This document shows positions 34,237 to 43,731 of a stretch of DNA of 64,000 nucleotides, one piece after another (the stretch's first letter is position 1; every line of letters starts with the position of its first letter). The notes below the pieces were generated by a model, which was not told the origin of the DNA, ran no database searches, and saw only the letters and a list, made by a program, of their open reading frames with translations. The stretch is from NCBI GenBank assembly GCA_963701675.1, contig OY969623.1, positions 1 through 64,000 on the forward strand, in the 5' to 3' direction. The stretch is from G963701675 sp963701675 (GTDB taxonomy: Bacteria > Planctomycetota > Planctomycetia > Gemmatales > Gemmataceae). The translations under genes and the position numbers were made by a program.

Positions 34237-35994
34237 TTAGCGCCCGCCCTCCTGTAGCTTCTCCAGCACGCGATCGAGGGAGAAGCTGCCCGCCTTCTGC
34301 CGCGGCGGGAAGTCCTTGTACGTGGCCAAGTGCTGCGCCACGAAGGCCTGCGCCGGCACCAGGGCGAACGCCCGGTCGGTGAACCACAGATCGTGACCGC
34401 CGGCGTTATATTCCGCCCTCTCGAACGGATCGGACCGAATGTTGATGAGCTTGGGGAGGCGCAGCGTCGTCATCGGCTCCCGCCAGAGGTTAAGCCCGTG
34501 GGCCCTCTGCTCCATGAACACGATCTTCCACTGGTCGTAGCGCAGCCCGCACAAGTCCCCGTCATCGGTCCAGTAGAAGAACTCGTGCCGCTTGCCGGGG
34601 CCCTTGCCGGCGAGCAGGTCGCTCTGGTTGTAGCCGTCGAGGTGGACCTTGAACGACTTGCCGGCGGCCTCGTGGCCCTTCAGCAGTTTGTCCTTGACGG
34701 CCGGATCGCCCGCAGCAGCCACCAGGGTCGGAACCCAGTCCTCGTGGGAGAAGATGTCGTTGATCTCGGTGCCCGGCTTGATGACGCCGGGCCAGCGGAT
34801 CAGGCAGGGCACGCGGTAAGCGCCCTCCCAGTTGGTGCCCTTCTCGGCGCGGAAGGGTGTTGCCCCGCCGTCGGGCCACATGCACATCATCGGGCCGTTG
34901 TCGGTTGAGTAAATGACGATGGTGTTGTCGGCGATGCCCAACTCGTCGAGCTTCTTGAGGATCAGCCCGACGTGGCCGTCGTGCTCGACCATGCCGTCCG
35001 GGTAGAGCCCCAGACCGGTCTTGCCGTCGGACTCCTTCTTGAGATGGGTATTGATGTGCATCCGGGTCGAGTTCCACCAGCAGAAGAATGGCTTGCCGGC
35101 CTTGTGCTGCCGCTCGATAAACCCGAGGGCCGCGCTGGTGATTTCCTCGTCCACCGTCTCCATCCGCTTCTTGGTCAGCGGGCCGGTGTCTTCGATCTTT
35201 TGCTTGCCCACTTTGCCGAACCGTGGGTCTACGGTGGGGTCATCCTTGTCCGTTGCCATGCATTTGAGCACGCCGCGGGGGCCGAACTGCTTCTTGAACT
35301 CAGGATTCTTCGGGTAATCCGGGTTCTCTGGCTCCTCCTCGGCGTCGAGGTGATACAGGTTGCCGAAGAACTCATCGAAGCCGTGCACCGTCGGCAGAAA
35401 CTCGTTGCGGTCGCCCAGGTGGTTCTTGCCGAACTGGGCGCACATATATCCGTGCGGCTTGAGCAGGTCGGCTAGGGTCGGGTCCTTCTCGGAGAGCCCT
35501 TCCTTGGCGCCGGGCAAGCCGACCTTGCTGAGGCCGGTGCGGAACACGCTTTGGCCGGTGATGAACGCCGCCCGGCCAGCGGTGCAGGACTGCTGCGCAT
35601 AGTAGTCGGTGAAAATTGCTCCTTCCCTGGCGATGCGGTCGATGTTGGGCGTGCGGTAGCCCATGCCCCCGCGACTGTAGGCGCTGACGTTCCAAAGCCC
35701 GACGTCATCGCCCCAGATGACGAGGATGTTCGGCTTATTGCCGGATGCTTGCGCCTCCCCGGCGACCGTCTGGTTATGTGTTGCCAGTGCGAGGAGTTGA
35801 TTCCTAGTCGCACCTTCACAGCATTTTCTCGGCACAGCCGCAACCAGAGGCTGCGGGTCCGCTTCCGGTATCGGCGCGGACAGTTTGGTCTGCGCCCGAA
35901 GAGGCGGGATAAGCCTTCCTGCTGCCGCGCTGTAGCCGAGCAGGACGCCGAGGCCGATTGATGCCACGGCCATAATTTTGGTGTTTTTCCACAT
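34237..35994 (-). CDS. Arylsulfatase (alkaline-phosphatase superfamily)
   Basis: 585 aa. Signal/anchor region MWKNTKIMAVASIGLGVLLG; sulfatase core begins NILVIWGDDVGLWN. The catalytic cysteine is in SCTAGRAAFITGQ (near residue 136): the CxAxR formylglycine motif needed for maturation. Metal ligands are in DDVG and STDNGPMMCMWPDGG. C-terminal LDRVLEKLQEGGR. Planctomycetes carry many such enzymes for sulfated polysaccharide degradation; the substrate cannot be read here. It would be periplasmic or exported and needs a formylglycine-generating enzyme encoded elsewhere. Confidence 0.92.
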   Translation of the reverse strand: MWKNTKIMAVASIGLGVLLGYSAAAGRLIPPLRAQTKLSAPIPEADPQPLVAAVPRKCCEGATRNQLLALATHNQTVAGEAQASGNKPNILVIWGDDVGLWNVSAYSRGGMGYRTPNIDRIAREGAIFTDYYAQQSCTAGRAAFITGQSVFRTGLSKVGLPGAKEGLSEKDPTLADLLKPHGYMCAQFGKNHLGDRNEFLPTVHGFDEFFGNLYHLDAEEEPENPDYPKNPEFKKQFGPRGVLKCMATDKDDPTVDPRFGKVGKQKIEDTGPLTKKRMETVDEEITSAALGFIERQHKAGKPFFCWWNSTRMHINTHLKKESDGKTGLGLYPDGMVEHDGHVGLILKKLDELGIADNTIVIYSTDNGPMMCMWPDGGATPFRAEKGTNWEGAYRVPCLIRWPGVIKPGTEINDIFSHEDWVPTLVAAAGDPAVKDKLLKGHEAAGKSFKVHLDGYNQSDLLAGKGPGKRHEFFYWTDDGDLCGLRYDQWKIVFMEQRAHGLNLWREPMTTLRLPKLINIRSDPFERAEYNAGGHDLWFTDRAFALVPAQAFVAQHLATYKDFPPRQKAGSFSLDRVLEKLQEGGR

Positions 35995-36051
35995 GAGGAT
36001 GCTCCGTTAAGACGATGGGCTGCTCTGAAGCTTGTTCGCGCTGGGCCCATC

Positions 36052-36945
36052 TCAGCCGTGCTTTAGCGACTCCGATGGCTTTTGTAACGTTTCCTTCACG
36101 AACGTCTCGATGGTACGGCAGTAATCTTCCAACGGTAACTCATCGGCGCCGACGCCGAACGGTTCTTCCACATCCTCGGCCGTTAGCTCGATGCCAAGGA
36201 GAAAGAAGAACCCGACGTTAAGGGCAGGTATCGCCCACAGGCCCAGGTCCAGGGTAACGCTCCACGGCGCAGTCAGCACGTACGTGATTAAGGCAAGGCG
36301 TACCAAGGCTCGGTAGGACGATGCCAACGGCGTATTGCGGATGCGCTCGCAGGCGCCGCAGACATCCATTAAGGCGCGCGCATGCACGTCCAAGACCCAG
36401 AGTGAATCTCGCAGCTTGCCTTCGCGATTCCAGCGATTGAGCAGTTGATGGACCTGGGCCGCGATATGTCCCGGGGCGTGCGAAACCGCGGTTTGGTCGT
36501 TTTCGAATCCCGGGATCTGTGCAAGGCCCGAAACGCCACGCAAATGCAGTCGTAACGCGTGCGCAAATCCAACTAGCAGCCGGCCGAGTTCCGCGAAGTC
36601 GCCTGGCGGTGCGTCGGCGTGCGCGCGCGATTTCAGCAATAGATTCCGCGAGTCATTGATCAGTTGGCCCCAAAGTTTCCGCGCTTCCCACCAGCGATCG
36701 TAAGCCGCGTTGTTTCGAAACACGACGAGAATGCCGATGACGAAACCAAGGATAGCGCCCGCTTCGGCGCCGGTCGTCCATTCCGGCAGATCCATCCACC
36801 GCTCGAACGCGACGACGGCCAGCGTGTAGACGATGACGACGATCATCCATTTGGCCAGCCGCTGACGGATATGCAGGGATGGAACTATGCCTAGCCAATG
36901 ATCGTTCACGCTTGGTCGTCTCCACCGTGAGTTGGTCGTGTTCAT
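36052..36945 (-). CDS. Bestrophin-family (UPF0187) membrane protein
   Basis: 297 aa from MNTTNSRWRRPSVNDHWLGI at 36945; upstream in-frame codons look non-coding. The family signatures are clear: WTTGAEAGAILGFVIGILVV (membrane helix), FRNNAAYDRWWEARKLWGQL, DSRNLL, and the late membrane stretch WAIPALNVGFFFLLGIE with ELTAEDVEEPFGVGADELPL. Bestrophins form pentameric anion or cation channels in the inner membrane. It lies convergent/adjacent to the sulfatase without shared regulation visible. Confidence 0.88.
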   Translation of the reverse strand: MNTTNSRWRRPSVNDHWLGIVPSLHIRQRLAKWMIVVIVYTLAVVAFERWMDLPEWTTGAEAGAILGFVIGILVVFRNNAAYDRWWEARKLWGQLINDSRNLLLKSRAHADAPPGDFAELGRLLVGFAHALRLHLRGVSGLAQIPGFENDQTAVSHAPGHIAAQVHQLLNRWNREGKLRDSLWVLDVHARALMDVCGACERIRNTPLASSYRALVRLALITYVLTAPWSVTLDLGLWAIPALNVGFFFLLGIELTAEDVEEPFGVGADELPLEDYCRTIETFVKETLQKPSESLKHG

Positions 36946-37107
36946 TTTATGAAGGCGTGCGGCAAGCGTGTGCCGTTGCGAATTCACGGCATGCATCGTG
37001 TAATTGGCGTCGACGCTGGCCGTCTCAATACCGCATCGCGAGATTAAGAGAAGAATACACGGTCGCGACAATCGTTTTGAGTGTCTCTCTGATTCGGAGG
37101 ACGAAAC

Positions 37108-37768
37108 ATGATGAAGTTGCTGCTGTTCACCTCGGCCGTTGCCCTACTGGCTAGCGTGCGTGCCTTGACCGCGGATGACAAGACGCCCGGCTTCGACAAG
37201 GCCGATGTTGGAAAGCTGCCTTCCGGCTGGAAAGCCGACAGGACTGGACAAGGTGAAGGGAGTGTTTGGAAGGTTATAGAAGACGGCACGGCCCCATCGA
37301 AGAAAGGGTACGCGCTGGCACAAACCGCCGAAGGCCCAAGTCCGCTTTTCAACCTTTGCGTGGCCGAGGACACGAAGTTCAAGGATGTGGAGATTTCCGT
37401 CGCCTTCAAAGCGGTAAAAGGAAAAATCGATCAAGGCGGTGGCGTCGTCTGGCGCTACCACTGACCCGAACAATTATTACATTGCCCGTATGAATCCGTT
37501 GGAAAAGAATTGCCGGGTTTACAAGGTCATAGACGGCAAACGTACGCAGTTGGCGACCGCCGAGAATCTTGATGCCAAGGCGGCGGAGTGGCACACACTC
37601 CGCATCGAACACGCCGGCAAAAAGGCAGAGATTGAATGTTACCTGAACGGGAAGAAGCTGATGAGCGTGGACAACGAGACTACCATCGATAAGCCCGGCA
37701 AAGTTGGCCTTTGGACCAAGGCCGACGCACAAACCTACTTCGATCAATTTGAGGTGAAAGGAAAATAG
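37108..37768 (+). pseudogene. Secreted DUF1080-like (concanavalin fold) protein, +1 frameshift at TGA
   Basis: Start MMKLLLFTSAVALLASVRA (signal peptide) at 37108. The first frame reads to GGGVVWRYH then TGA (37462-37464); the +1 frame continues DPNNYYIARMNPLEKNCRVY to FEVKGK at 37768. The extra T is in CACTGAC; without it the product is 219 aa. The family (related to the 3-keto-disaccharide hydrolase/DUF1080 fold) is a jelly-roll found next to many planctomycete genes. The +1 site resembles a weak UGAC stop, but a simple one-base insertion is more likely. It precedes chrA by 13 nt. Confidence 0.65.
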
Positions 37769-37781
37769 GCGAACCGAGCTA

Positions 37782-38984
37782 ATGACTGAAAAGGGGGCAC
37801 AACTAACCAATGGGATTTCGTTGCCAGATGAATCGACGATTCGGGAGACGGTTCCTTGTACACTCGGACAACTAGTCGGTTACTTTCTGCGTTTGGGCGC
37901 CTTCGGTTTCGGAGGGCCTATCGCGCTTGCTGGATACATGCAACGTGATCTGGTTGAGCGACATCGCTGGATCAGCAAACAGGAATATGTCGAAGGGTTA
38001 GCATTGGCCCAACTTGCTCCTGGCCCTTTAGCAGCTCAACTGGCGATGTACTTGGGATGGGTACGGGCGGGGGTGCTGGGAGCCACGCTTGTGAGCGCGG
38101 CGTTCATCCTGCCATCGTTCCTGATGGTCGTTGCACTCAGTGTTGTTTATCTGGAGTACGGCGGGGGAGGCTGGATACAAGGTGCCTTTTACGGTATCGG
38201 CGCCGCGGTGATCGCCATTATCGCACGCAGCGCCATCAAGTTAATCAAGCTCACCATTGCCAAGGACTACTTGCTGTGGTTGATATTCGTCGTCAATGCG
38301 CTTGTTACGGCCTGGACCGAAACAGAGATCATCTGGGTATTTCTTGCGAGCGGCGTTGTTGCGTTAGTTGTCAAGGCGCCGCCCCGAATCAGTGCGGGGT
38401 GTGCGGGGGCACTTGGCCTCCCGATGTCAACATGGTGGACCACAGGCATCCACGGCCCGGCCGATGCCGCCACCATTGGCAACATCGCTTGGTACTTCAC
38501 GCAGGCCGGCGCCTTTGTTTTCGGCAGCGGCCTGGCGATTGTACCGTTTCTCTATGGCGGCGTTGTCGAGCAGTACAAATGGCTGAACGAACGCCAGTTC
38601 CTAGACGCCGTCGCCGTGGCCATGGTGACGCCGGGCCCTGTGGTTATCACCGTAGCGTTTATCGGTTATCTTGTGGCCGGCCTCGCGGGCGCCGTGGTTG
38701 CAGCCATTGCCACTTTTCTACCCTGCTATCTGTTCACCATTATCCCCGCTCCATACTTTCGCTCCTATGCGAAGAATCCGCAGATCAACGCGTTCGTCAA
38801 AGGCGTGACCGCGGCCGCGACCGGCGCCATCGCCGGCGCCGTGTTCGTCCTTGGAAAGCGGGCAATCTTCGACGTGCCTACGGTGTTAATCGCGCTGATC
38901 ACCCTGGGGATACTGATGAAGTTCAAGCTCCCCGAGCCATTGGTGATTATTGGGGCGGGAGTGATCGGATTGATTCTGAAATAA
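37782..38984 (+). CDS. chrA: Chromate transporter, two-domain
   Basis: 400 aa with two CHR domains and about 10 membrane helices. Diagnostic motifs: FGGPIALAGYMQRDLVERH, LAQLAPGPLAAQLAMYLGW in the first half and MVTPGPVVITVAFIGYLVAG in the second. ChrA exports chromate (and perhaps sulfate-like anions) by proton-coupled antiport. It is followed at 45 nt by a YVTN protein and then DUF1259, a recurrent group around chromate transporters. A long overlapping frame from 38057 belongs to the downstream gene and is not coding here. Confidence 0.92.
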   Translation: MTEKGAQLTNGISLPDESTIRETVPCTLGQLVGYFLRLGAFGFGGPIALAGYMQRDLVERHRWISKQEYVEGLALAQLAPGPLAAQLAMYLGWVRAGVLGATLVSAAFILPSFLMVVALSVVYLEYGGGGWIQGAFYGIGAAVIAIIARSAIKLIKLTIAKDYLLWLIFVVNALVTAWTETEIIWVFLASGVVALVVKAPPRISAGCAGALGLPMSTWWTTGIHGPADAATIGNIAWYFTQAGAFVFGSGLAIVPFLYGGVVEQYKWLNERQFLDAVAVAMVTPGPVVITVAFIGYLVAGLAGAVVAAIATFLPCYLFTIIPAPYFRSYAKNPQINAFVKGVTAAATGAIAGAVFVLGKRAIFDVPTVLIALITLGILMKFKLPEPLVIIGAGVIGLILK

Positions 38985-39028
38985 CGGAGACCTTCTATCG
39001 CCCGGACATTTTCTCGGAGGAGACAGCC

Positions 39029-40069
39029 ATGATCGACAAACAGAAACTCTTCGTTGGAACTTTGCTCTTTGCTCTTGGCCCGCTTGTGATCGGGCTACTT
39101 TCGGCTAACGCATTAGCCTCCGGCAACGTGCCCTCTCAGGTTTGTGTCGTAAACACCGGTGACGGCACGGTATCGCTGGTAGACATTCCTACCGTGAAGA
39201 CGATCCAAACGCACAAAGTCGGAACTCGCCCGTACGGGATTGCGATAACCAAGGACGGGAAAACGGCGGCCATAGGCGTCGAGGATGAGGAGAAGGTTAA
39301 GTTCTATTCGCTGCCTGAATTCAAGCTCAAAGGCGAATGCCATGTCGGTAAGATGTTCAACGACCACATCGTGCTCACCCAGGACGGTAAGCACATTTTG
39401 GTCGCCAACTTCTACAGCGATGATGTTGTCGGCATCGATGTGAACACAATGAAGGAAGCCTTTCGCATAAAGGAGTGCAGTGCACCGCACGTAGTCAAAT
39501 ACGGTCCCTTAAAGAAGCACGCCTACGTGACGTGCAAGAAGATTACGGGGATTGCCATTATCGATCCAGAAAGTCGCAAGCTGGTGAAGTTTCATCAAAT
39601 CAACGTCAACCCGCGAAGCCTTACGTTCTCGCCGGACGAGTCGAAGTGCTACTTCGGACCGTTTTGGGTAGACGGCATCTTCGAGATGGACACCCAATCA
39701 GGGAAAGTAACCCGGCTCATTCATCTTGATCCGCCCCCAGGTAACACGGCTCCCCAAGAAGTGACCTATCACGGAGTGGAAATGGTCTACCCGCATGTGG
39801 CTCTGGCAGCCAACGAGGGACGCTCCTGCCTTGATGCAGTCGACATGAAAGCCGGCAAGCTGTTGGATCGGCTCACCGATGTCTCCAGACCCTGCTGCGT
39901 CGAGCGAATTCCGGGAATTGATGGCCGCGTGCTGGTCAGCAACATCGGCGACGGAACACTCCAGCTTGTCGAAGTTTCGCAGGACGGAAAACTGAAATCC
40001 CTTGGCAAGGCGCAGGTCGGCAAAGCACCCAAGCGCGTCGCTTTCCTTCCGACAAGTGCCGTTAACTAG
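39029..40069 (+). CDS. Secreted YVTN/NHL-type beta-propeller protein
   Basis: 346 aa starting MIDKQKLFVGTLLFALGPLV at 39029, with GGAGGAG 8 nt upstream and a signal peptide ending near NALASG. Six to seven propeller blades: CVVNTGDGTVSLVDIPTVKT, RPYGIAITKDGKTAAIGVED, LTQDGKHILVANFYSDDVVG and so on, the last LQLVEVSQDGKLKSLG. YVTN propellers bind protein or metal partners outside the membrane. It sits between chrA and DUF1259 on one transcript, so a role in anion or metal tolerance is inferred. Confidence 0.85.
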   Translation: MIDKQKLFVGTLLFALGPLVIGLLSANALASGNVPSQVCVVNTGDGTVSLVDIPTVKTIQTHKVGTRPYGIAITKDGKTAAIGVEDEEKVKFYSLPEFKLKGECHVGKMFNDHIVLTQDGKHILVANFYSDDVVGIDVNTMKEAFRIKECSAPHVVKYGPLKKHAYVTCKKITGIAIIDPESRKLVKFHQINVNPRSLTFSPDESKCYFGPFWVDGIFEMDTQSGKVTRLIHLDPPPGNTAPQEVTYHGVEMVYPHVALAANEGRSCLDAVDMKAGKLLDRLTDVSRPCCVERIPGIDGRVLVSNIGDGTLQLVEVSQDGKLKSLGKAQVGKAPKRVAFLPTSAVN

Positions 40070-40080
40070 GAAGTCCAATC

Positions 40081-41013
40081 ATGATGAAAAAACTAGCGGT
40101 TCTCGTGGGCATTAGCCTAGTTCTCGGAGTGCTGATCCGCACAGTCTCCGATGCAGCGCCGGAATCACAGCAGCGACTCGATGCGGAAAAAATCGGCCAA
40201 GCTGCTGGAGTGAAGGCGACGACCACGCCCGACGACGTCGTGCGGATCGGTTGGCCCCGCACGGATGTGGCTGTCAGCGTCGACGGCATGCCGCTGAAGC
40301 CCTTCGCCGGCCTGGGATCGTGGGCGGCGTTCACGTCCAGCAAGAAAGGCGCGATGGTGATGGGAGATACCGTTGTTTTTCAGGACGAGGTTACGCCGGC
40401 CATGGATGCCGCCTTTGCCGACGGTCTCGAAGTGACAGGACTTCACAATCACTTTTTCTACGACGAGCCCAAGGTCTATTTCATGCACATCGGCGGCGAG
40501 GGAGATCCGGAGAAATTGGCAGCCAGCGTTAAGGCGGTATGGGATGCCATCAAGAAAGTTCGCACAGATCGGCCTCAGCCAGCGACGCGATTCACCGGCG
40601 AAATACCAAAGGAAGGCAAAATCGATGCAGCCGCCATCGAGAAAATCCTGGGACATAAGAGTGAGACTCAGCAAGGCGTGGTAAAGATAACCATCGGTCG
40701 GGAGGGCACAATGCATGGCGTGAAAATCGCCGGCTCGATGGGACTGACGACGTGGGCCGCATTCTCCGGGAGCGACGACCTGGCTGCGGTGGATGGCGAC
40801 TTCATTATGACGGCCGAAGAAGTCCAGCCGGTACTGCGAGCATTACGCAAAGCCGGCATCCATATCGTCGCGCTTCATAACCACATGGTCGGCGAACAGC
40901 CGGCATTCTACTTCACTCATTTCTGGGGTAAGGGTTCGACAAGGCAGTTGGCACAAGGACTGAAATCAGTTCTGGATGCCCAAGCGGATGCACGGAGGCA
41001 AACAGGGCACTAA
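40081..41013 (+). CDS. DUF1259 (LppY/LpqO-like) secreted protein
   Basis: 310 aa with a signal peptide (MMKKLAVLVGISLVLGVLIR). Two homologous DUF1259 halves: GMPLKPFAGLGSWAAFTSSK ... GLEVTGLHNHFFYDEPKVYF and GVKIAGSMGLTTWAAFSGSD ... GIHIVALHNHMVGEQPAFYF. The repeated LHNH motif suggests a metal site in each half. DUF1259 proteins often accompany chromate transporters, which supports a joint function. It begins 11 nt after the propeller gene. Confidence 0.88.
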   Translation: MMKKLAVLVGISLVLGVLIRTVSDAAPESQQRLDAEKIGQAAGVKATTTPDDVVRIGWPRTDVAVSVDGMPLKPFAGLGSWAAFTSSKKGAMVMGDTVVFQDEVTPAMDAAFADGLEVTGLHNHFFYDEPKVYFMHIGGEGDPEKLAASVKAVWDAIKKVRTDRPQPATRFTGEIPKEGKIDAAAIEKILGHKSETQQGVVKITIGREGTMHGVKIAGSMGLTTWAAFSGSDDLAAVDGDFIMTAEEVQPVLRALRKAGIHIVALHNHMVGEQPAFYFTHFWGKGSTRQLAQGLKSVLDAQADARRQTGH

Positions 41014-41046
41014 CGGCCCGGAGTTGCTTATCGTTCAGGAAAGAAT

Positions 41047-41673
41047 TCACTTCGTTCCACTTCCTTCAAATAAGTACCCATGCGTCCTCGGTGTCCGTTC
41101 CAGATAGAACCGCTCGCACTCGATCGACCGAAACGGTTGCTCGGCGATCAACGCTGGAATGTCCCGATTGAGCCGGCAACCATCTCCAACCAGTTTCTGC
41201 AGCCAATTCAGTCGATGCTGCCATTTCTGCACTTTGGGTTCGGGACTTAGACCGTGTTCCAGGAATAGAAACCTGCCGCTCGGCTTTAACACCCGATAGA
41301 CTTCTCCGACCGCTTTCTGGACGTCGTCGATGCTGCACAACGTGAATGTGCTGACCACGCAATCGAATGTCGCGTCGTCGAACGGCAGGCGTTCACCACT
41401 TAGTCTTCGATGATCAACCGCAATACCCGATTGACGCACGCGCTTCGCCGCCAGGCGGTGCATTCCGAGGTTGGGATCGATGGCCGTAATCTTGTGAATT
41501 CCTTTGGGATAATGAGGCAGATTGAGCCCGGTCCCGACGCCGATTTCCAGAATGTTGCCCTCGACGCAGGCCAGCAGCTTCTTACGTCGCAGGGCAACCA
41601 AAGGCTGGTTGAGGTTGAAGTCGCAGATGTACGGGAAAACTACTCGTGAATAGAAGGCCACGGCGTCACTCAC
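41047..41673 (-). CDS. Class I SAM-dependent methyltransferase
   Basis: 208 aa. SAM motif I is NILEIGVGTGLNLPHYPKG, motif II DPNLGMHRLA, post-I SGERLPFDDATFDCVVSTFT, and EVYRVLKPSGRFLFLEHGLS. This is the Methyltransf_11/UbiE-like arrangement with a C-terminal RLNRDIPALIAEQPFRSIEC, as in phospholipid- or small-molecule methyltransferases. The substrate is unknown. Its start overlaps the stop of the upstream FG-GAP gene by 4 nt, so the two are co-transcribed although functionally unrelated at first sight. Confidence 0.88.
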   Translation of the reverse strand: MSDAVAFYSRVVFPYICDFNLNQPLVALRRKKLLACVEGNILEIGVGTGLNLPHYPKGIHKITAIDPNLGMHRLAAKRVRQSGIAVDHRRLSGERLPFDDATFDCVVSTFTLCSIDDVQKAVGEVYRVLKPSGRFLFLEHGLSPEPKVQKWQHRLNWLQKLVGDGCRLNRDIPALIAEQPFRSIECERFYLERTPRTHGYLFEGSGTK

Positions 41674-43013
41674 AGATGTTGAAAAAGCTGAACAGCTAGC
41701 AGGTGGAGTTCCGGAGTCAAGTCGAGAACGCTCACTGCCTTGTTGGGCTCGCCGCTAGGTCGGGAGACATGTGGTGTGGGCCAACGGCGATGGCCCTGTT
41801 CAGCCTCCATCGGCTCGTTCGTTGATTCTGAGATTTGCCGCGGACGATCCAGTCGGTTCGCGTGCGTGGCGGCTGCCTCTGCTTCTTGAATCGTATCGCC
41901 GGGCGGCGCGATGGGCGGCGGCCAGTTGCTATCGTTCATCAAAACGATCACTTTGTTGCCGGTATTGGCACTGCCTCCTGTTTCGAGGTCGGGGTAGCCG
42001 TCGCCATTCAAGTCGCCCGCGGTGATTTTGGCGCCTCCGCCAACGGGATACTCGGTATGGAGCCCGAAGGTGCCGTCGCCGTTGCCCAGCAACACGCTCA
42101 CCGCGCTCCCCCAGAACGGAAGCGCGGCAACGTCCGGGTTACCATCCTGATTGACATCGGCTACCGCCACGTAGCGCGGATCCTCGAACACTGCATTATC
42201 GGTCTTGGGATTAAAGGTTCCGTCTCCCCGGTTAAGGAGAACACTTACAGAGCCTGAAATGCGTGCTACGATCAAATCCGGATGGCCGTCCCGGTTGACA
42301 TCTGCTTGGACATGACCCGTGGGACTGGCGCCGGTCGGATACGTCGTGTTGCCGCCGCTGCTTAGGAAAACTCTCACCCACGAATCGTAGAATGTCGTGA
42401 CCGACAGGTCACCGATCCCATCTCTATCGAGGTCACCAATTGCGACGCTGAATGAGCCGCTGCCGGCGTAGTGAAGCACGGGCGCTTGGAAGCTGCCGTC
42501 GCCGTTGCCAAAAAGCACGCTCGCGAACGGCCCTTGCGCGAGGCCACCCGTCAAGTTGGAAACCGCAACATCCAGCCTACCGTCACCGTTCAGATCACCC
42601 ACATCTAAGTTGAACGGCCGTCTACCGGCCCGAAAGCTCATTTGCGGTTGGAATGAACCGTCGCCGTTGCCCAGCAGCACACCGATGGTGGTGTGATCAA
42701 CGTTGGCAGTCACGACATCAATTCGGCCATCGGCATTCAAATCGGCCGCTTTCAACCCGACCGGCGAATCGGCCGGATACAGCGTCGGCGGTGCGAAGGC
42801 GCCGTTGCCTCGTCCACGCAGGATCGCGACGTTGCCACCTACCGAAACCGCGATGTCAAGTAGGCCATCGCCGTTGAAATCGGCGAGTGCCGGCTCGTTG
42901 GGGCCTGTTCCCGCGGCATAGCCGGCAGGCGGCAAGAAACTCGGGACGGCGCGGTCTTCCAGTGCCACGACCCGAGGAATGTAACGAACTTGAGCGGAGC
43001 GCGTGCGAGTCAT
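41670..43013 (-). CDS. Secreted FG-GAP/VCBS propeller protein with N-terminal LE..R-type motif
   Basis: 447 aa starting MTRTRSAQVRYIPRVVALED at 43013. ALEDRAVPSFLP near residue 20 is the planctomycete N-terminal motif. Seven or so FG-GAP/VCBS repeats follow: ALADFNGDGLLDIAVSVGGN, VGDLNGDGRLDVAVSNLTGG, VADVNQDGNPDVAALPFWGS, each with a DxNxDG calcium loop and a VLLGNGDGTF strand. It is probably an extracellular or cell-surface propeller. The C-terminal 70 residues are low-complexity. The repeats make the DNA repetitive (CCGTCGCCGTTGCCCAG recurs). Confidence 0.88.
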   Translation of the reverse strand: MTRTRSAQVRYIPRVVALEDRAVPSFLPPAGYAAGTGPNEPALADFNGDGLLDIAVSVGGNVAILRGRGNGAFAPPTLYPADSPVGLKAADLNADGRIDVVTANVDHTTIGVLLGNGDGSFQPQMSFRAGRRPFNLDVGDLNGDGRLDVAVSNLTGGLAQGPFASVLFGNGDGSFQAPVLHYAGSGSFSVAIGDLDRDGIGDLSVTTFYDSWVRVFLSSGGNTTYPTGASPTGHVQADVNRDGHPDLIVARISGSVSVLLNRGDGTFNPKTDNAVFEDPRYVAVADVNQDGNPDVAALPFWGSAVSVLLGNGDGTFGLHTEYPVGGGAKITAGDLNGDGYPDLETGGSANTGNKVIVLMNDSNWPPPIAPPGDTIQEAEAAATHANRLDRPRQISESTNEPMEAEQGHRRWPTPHVSRPSGEPNKAVSVLDLTPELHLLAVQLFQHL

Positions 43014-43150
43014 GAGACCCTCTCTTGGAGGAATAACCTGCTCTGGAGCCAAGTATCCCGCGCCCGTTGCGGAATGCAAGCAGGATCTGCCCTGAGTGGT
43101 TAGGCGCTCTCTAGGTTTCCGTAGCACGTGCAAAGAGTTGCAGAGTCGGC

Positions 43151-43651
43151 TTACCAAAGCGGTGAATGCCCAAGTTGGCGGCGCAACAAACCGATCTGTC
43201 CGGCGTGGACCATTTCGTGCTGGGCGCACCATAGCATCGCTAGAAGTTTCGTCTTGGCATATCGATGAGGATGCGGCACCGGCTCATCCAATTCCAATTC
43301 GTTGAGACTGGGAAGTTCTCGTAGCACTTGCTCATGCACCCTGTCGAACACGTCACGGATTACGACAGGAGTTGGGTACTTGGCGGGGTCGGAGTCCGGT
43401 GCTGACTGCGCCCCAAACAGCCGCACGAATTCTTGGGAGACCAGCTCGTCGTCTTGACGCCTTGTACCCCTTATTCGCCATAACGCCAGCCGATACTGAG
43501 CGAAAGCTAGATGGCCCACCTGCCAGCCAACGTGACTGACTCCGCCTGGAGGTTGTCGAAACCAATCCGCTGGCGGCGTCTGGTCAAGAAGCCAGATGGT
43601 GTAGTTACGAGCGAAGACGATCTGGTCGATTGCATGCTGCAGTCGATTCAT
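43151..43651 (-). CDS. DinB-like superfamily protein
   Basis: 166 aa starting MNRLQHAIDQIVFARNYTIW at 43651; extra upstream codons are ignored because they lie in the neighbouring gene's leader. A four-helix DinB/YfiT fold with metal histidines is suggested by GGVSHVGWQVGHLAFAQYRL (first His pair) and LLAMLWCAQHEMVHAGQIGL (last His pair). These small enzymes include thiol-dependent transferases such as bacillithiol S-transferases. The substrate is unknown. Confidence 0.82.
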   Translation of the reverse strand: MNRLQHAIDQIVFARNYTIWLLDQTPPADWFRQPPGGVSHVGWQVGHLAFAQYRLALWRIRGTRRQDDELVSQEFVRLFGAQSAPDSDPAKYPTPVVIRDVFDRVHEQVLRELPSLNELELDEPVPHPHRYAKTKLLAMLWCAQHEMVHAGQIGLLRRQLGHSPLW

Positions 43652-43731
43652 CCAACCGCACCTTTCGTTGCTGCTCCTCGATTGGAAACCGTTGCCTGGA
43701 CTGGAACGTTGGCGAATCGTGTCGCGCCGAG

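Noticed and set aside
38057..39028. Plus-strand frame overlapping chrA upstream of the YVTN propeller
   Set aside because: Its sequence over chrA is Arg/Cys/His-rich noise; a strong ribosome site and signal peptide place the real start at 39029.
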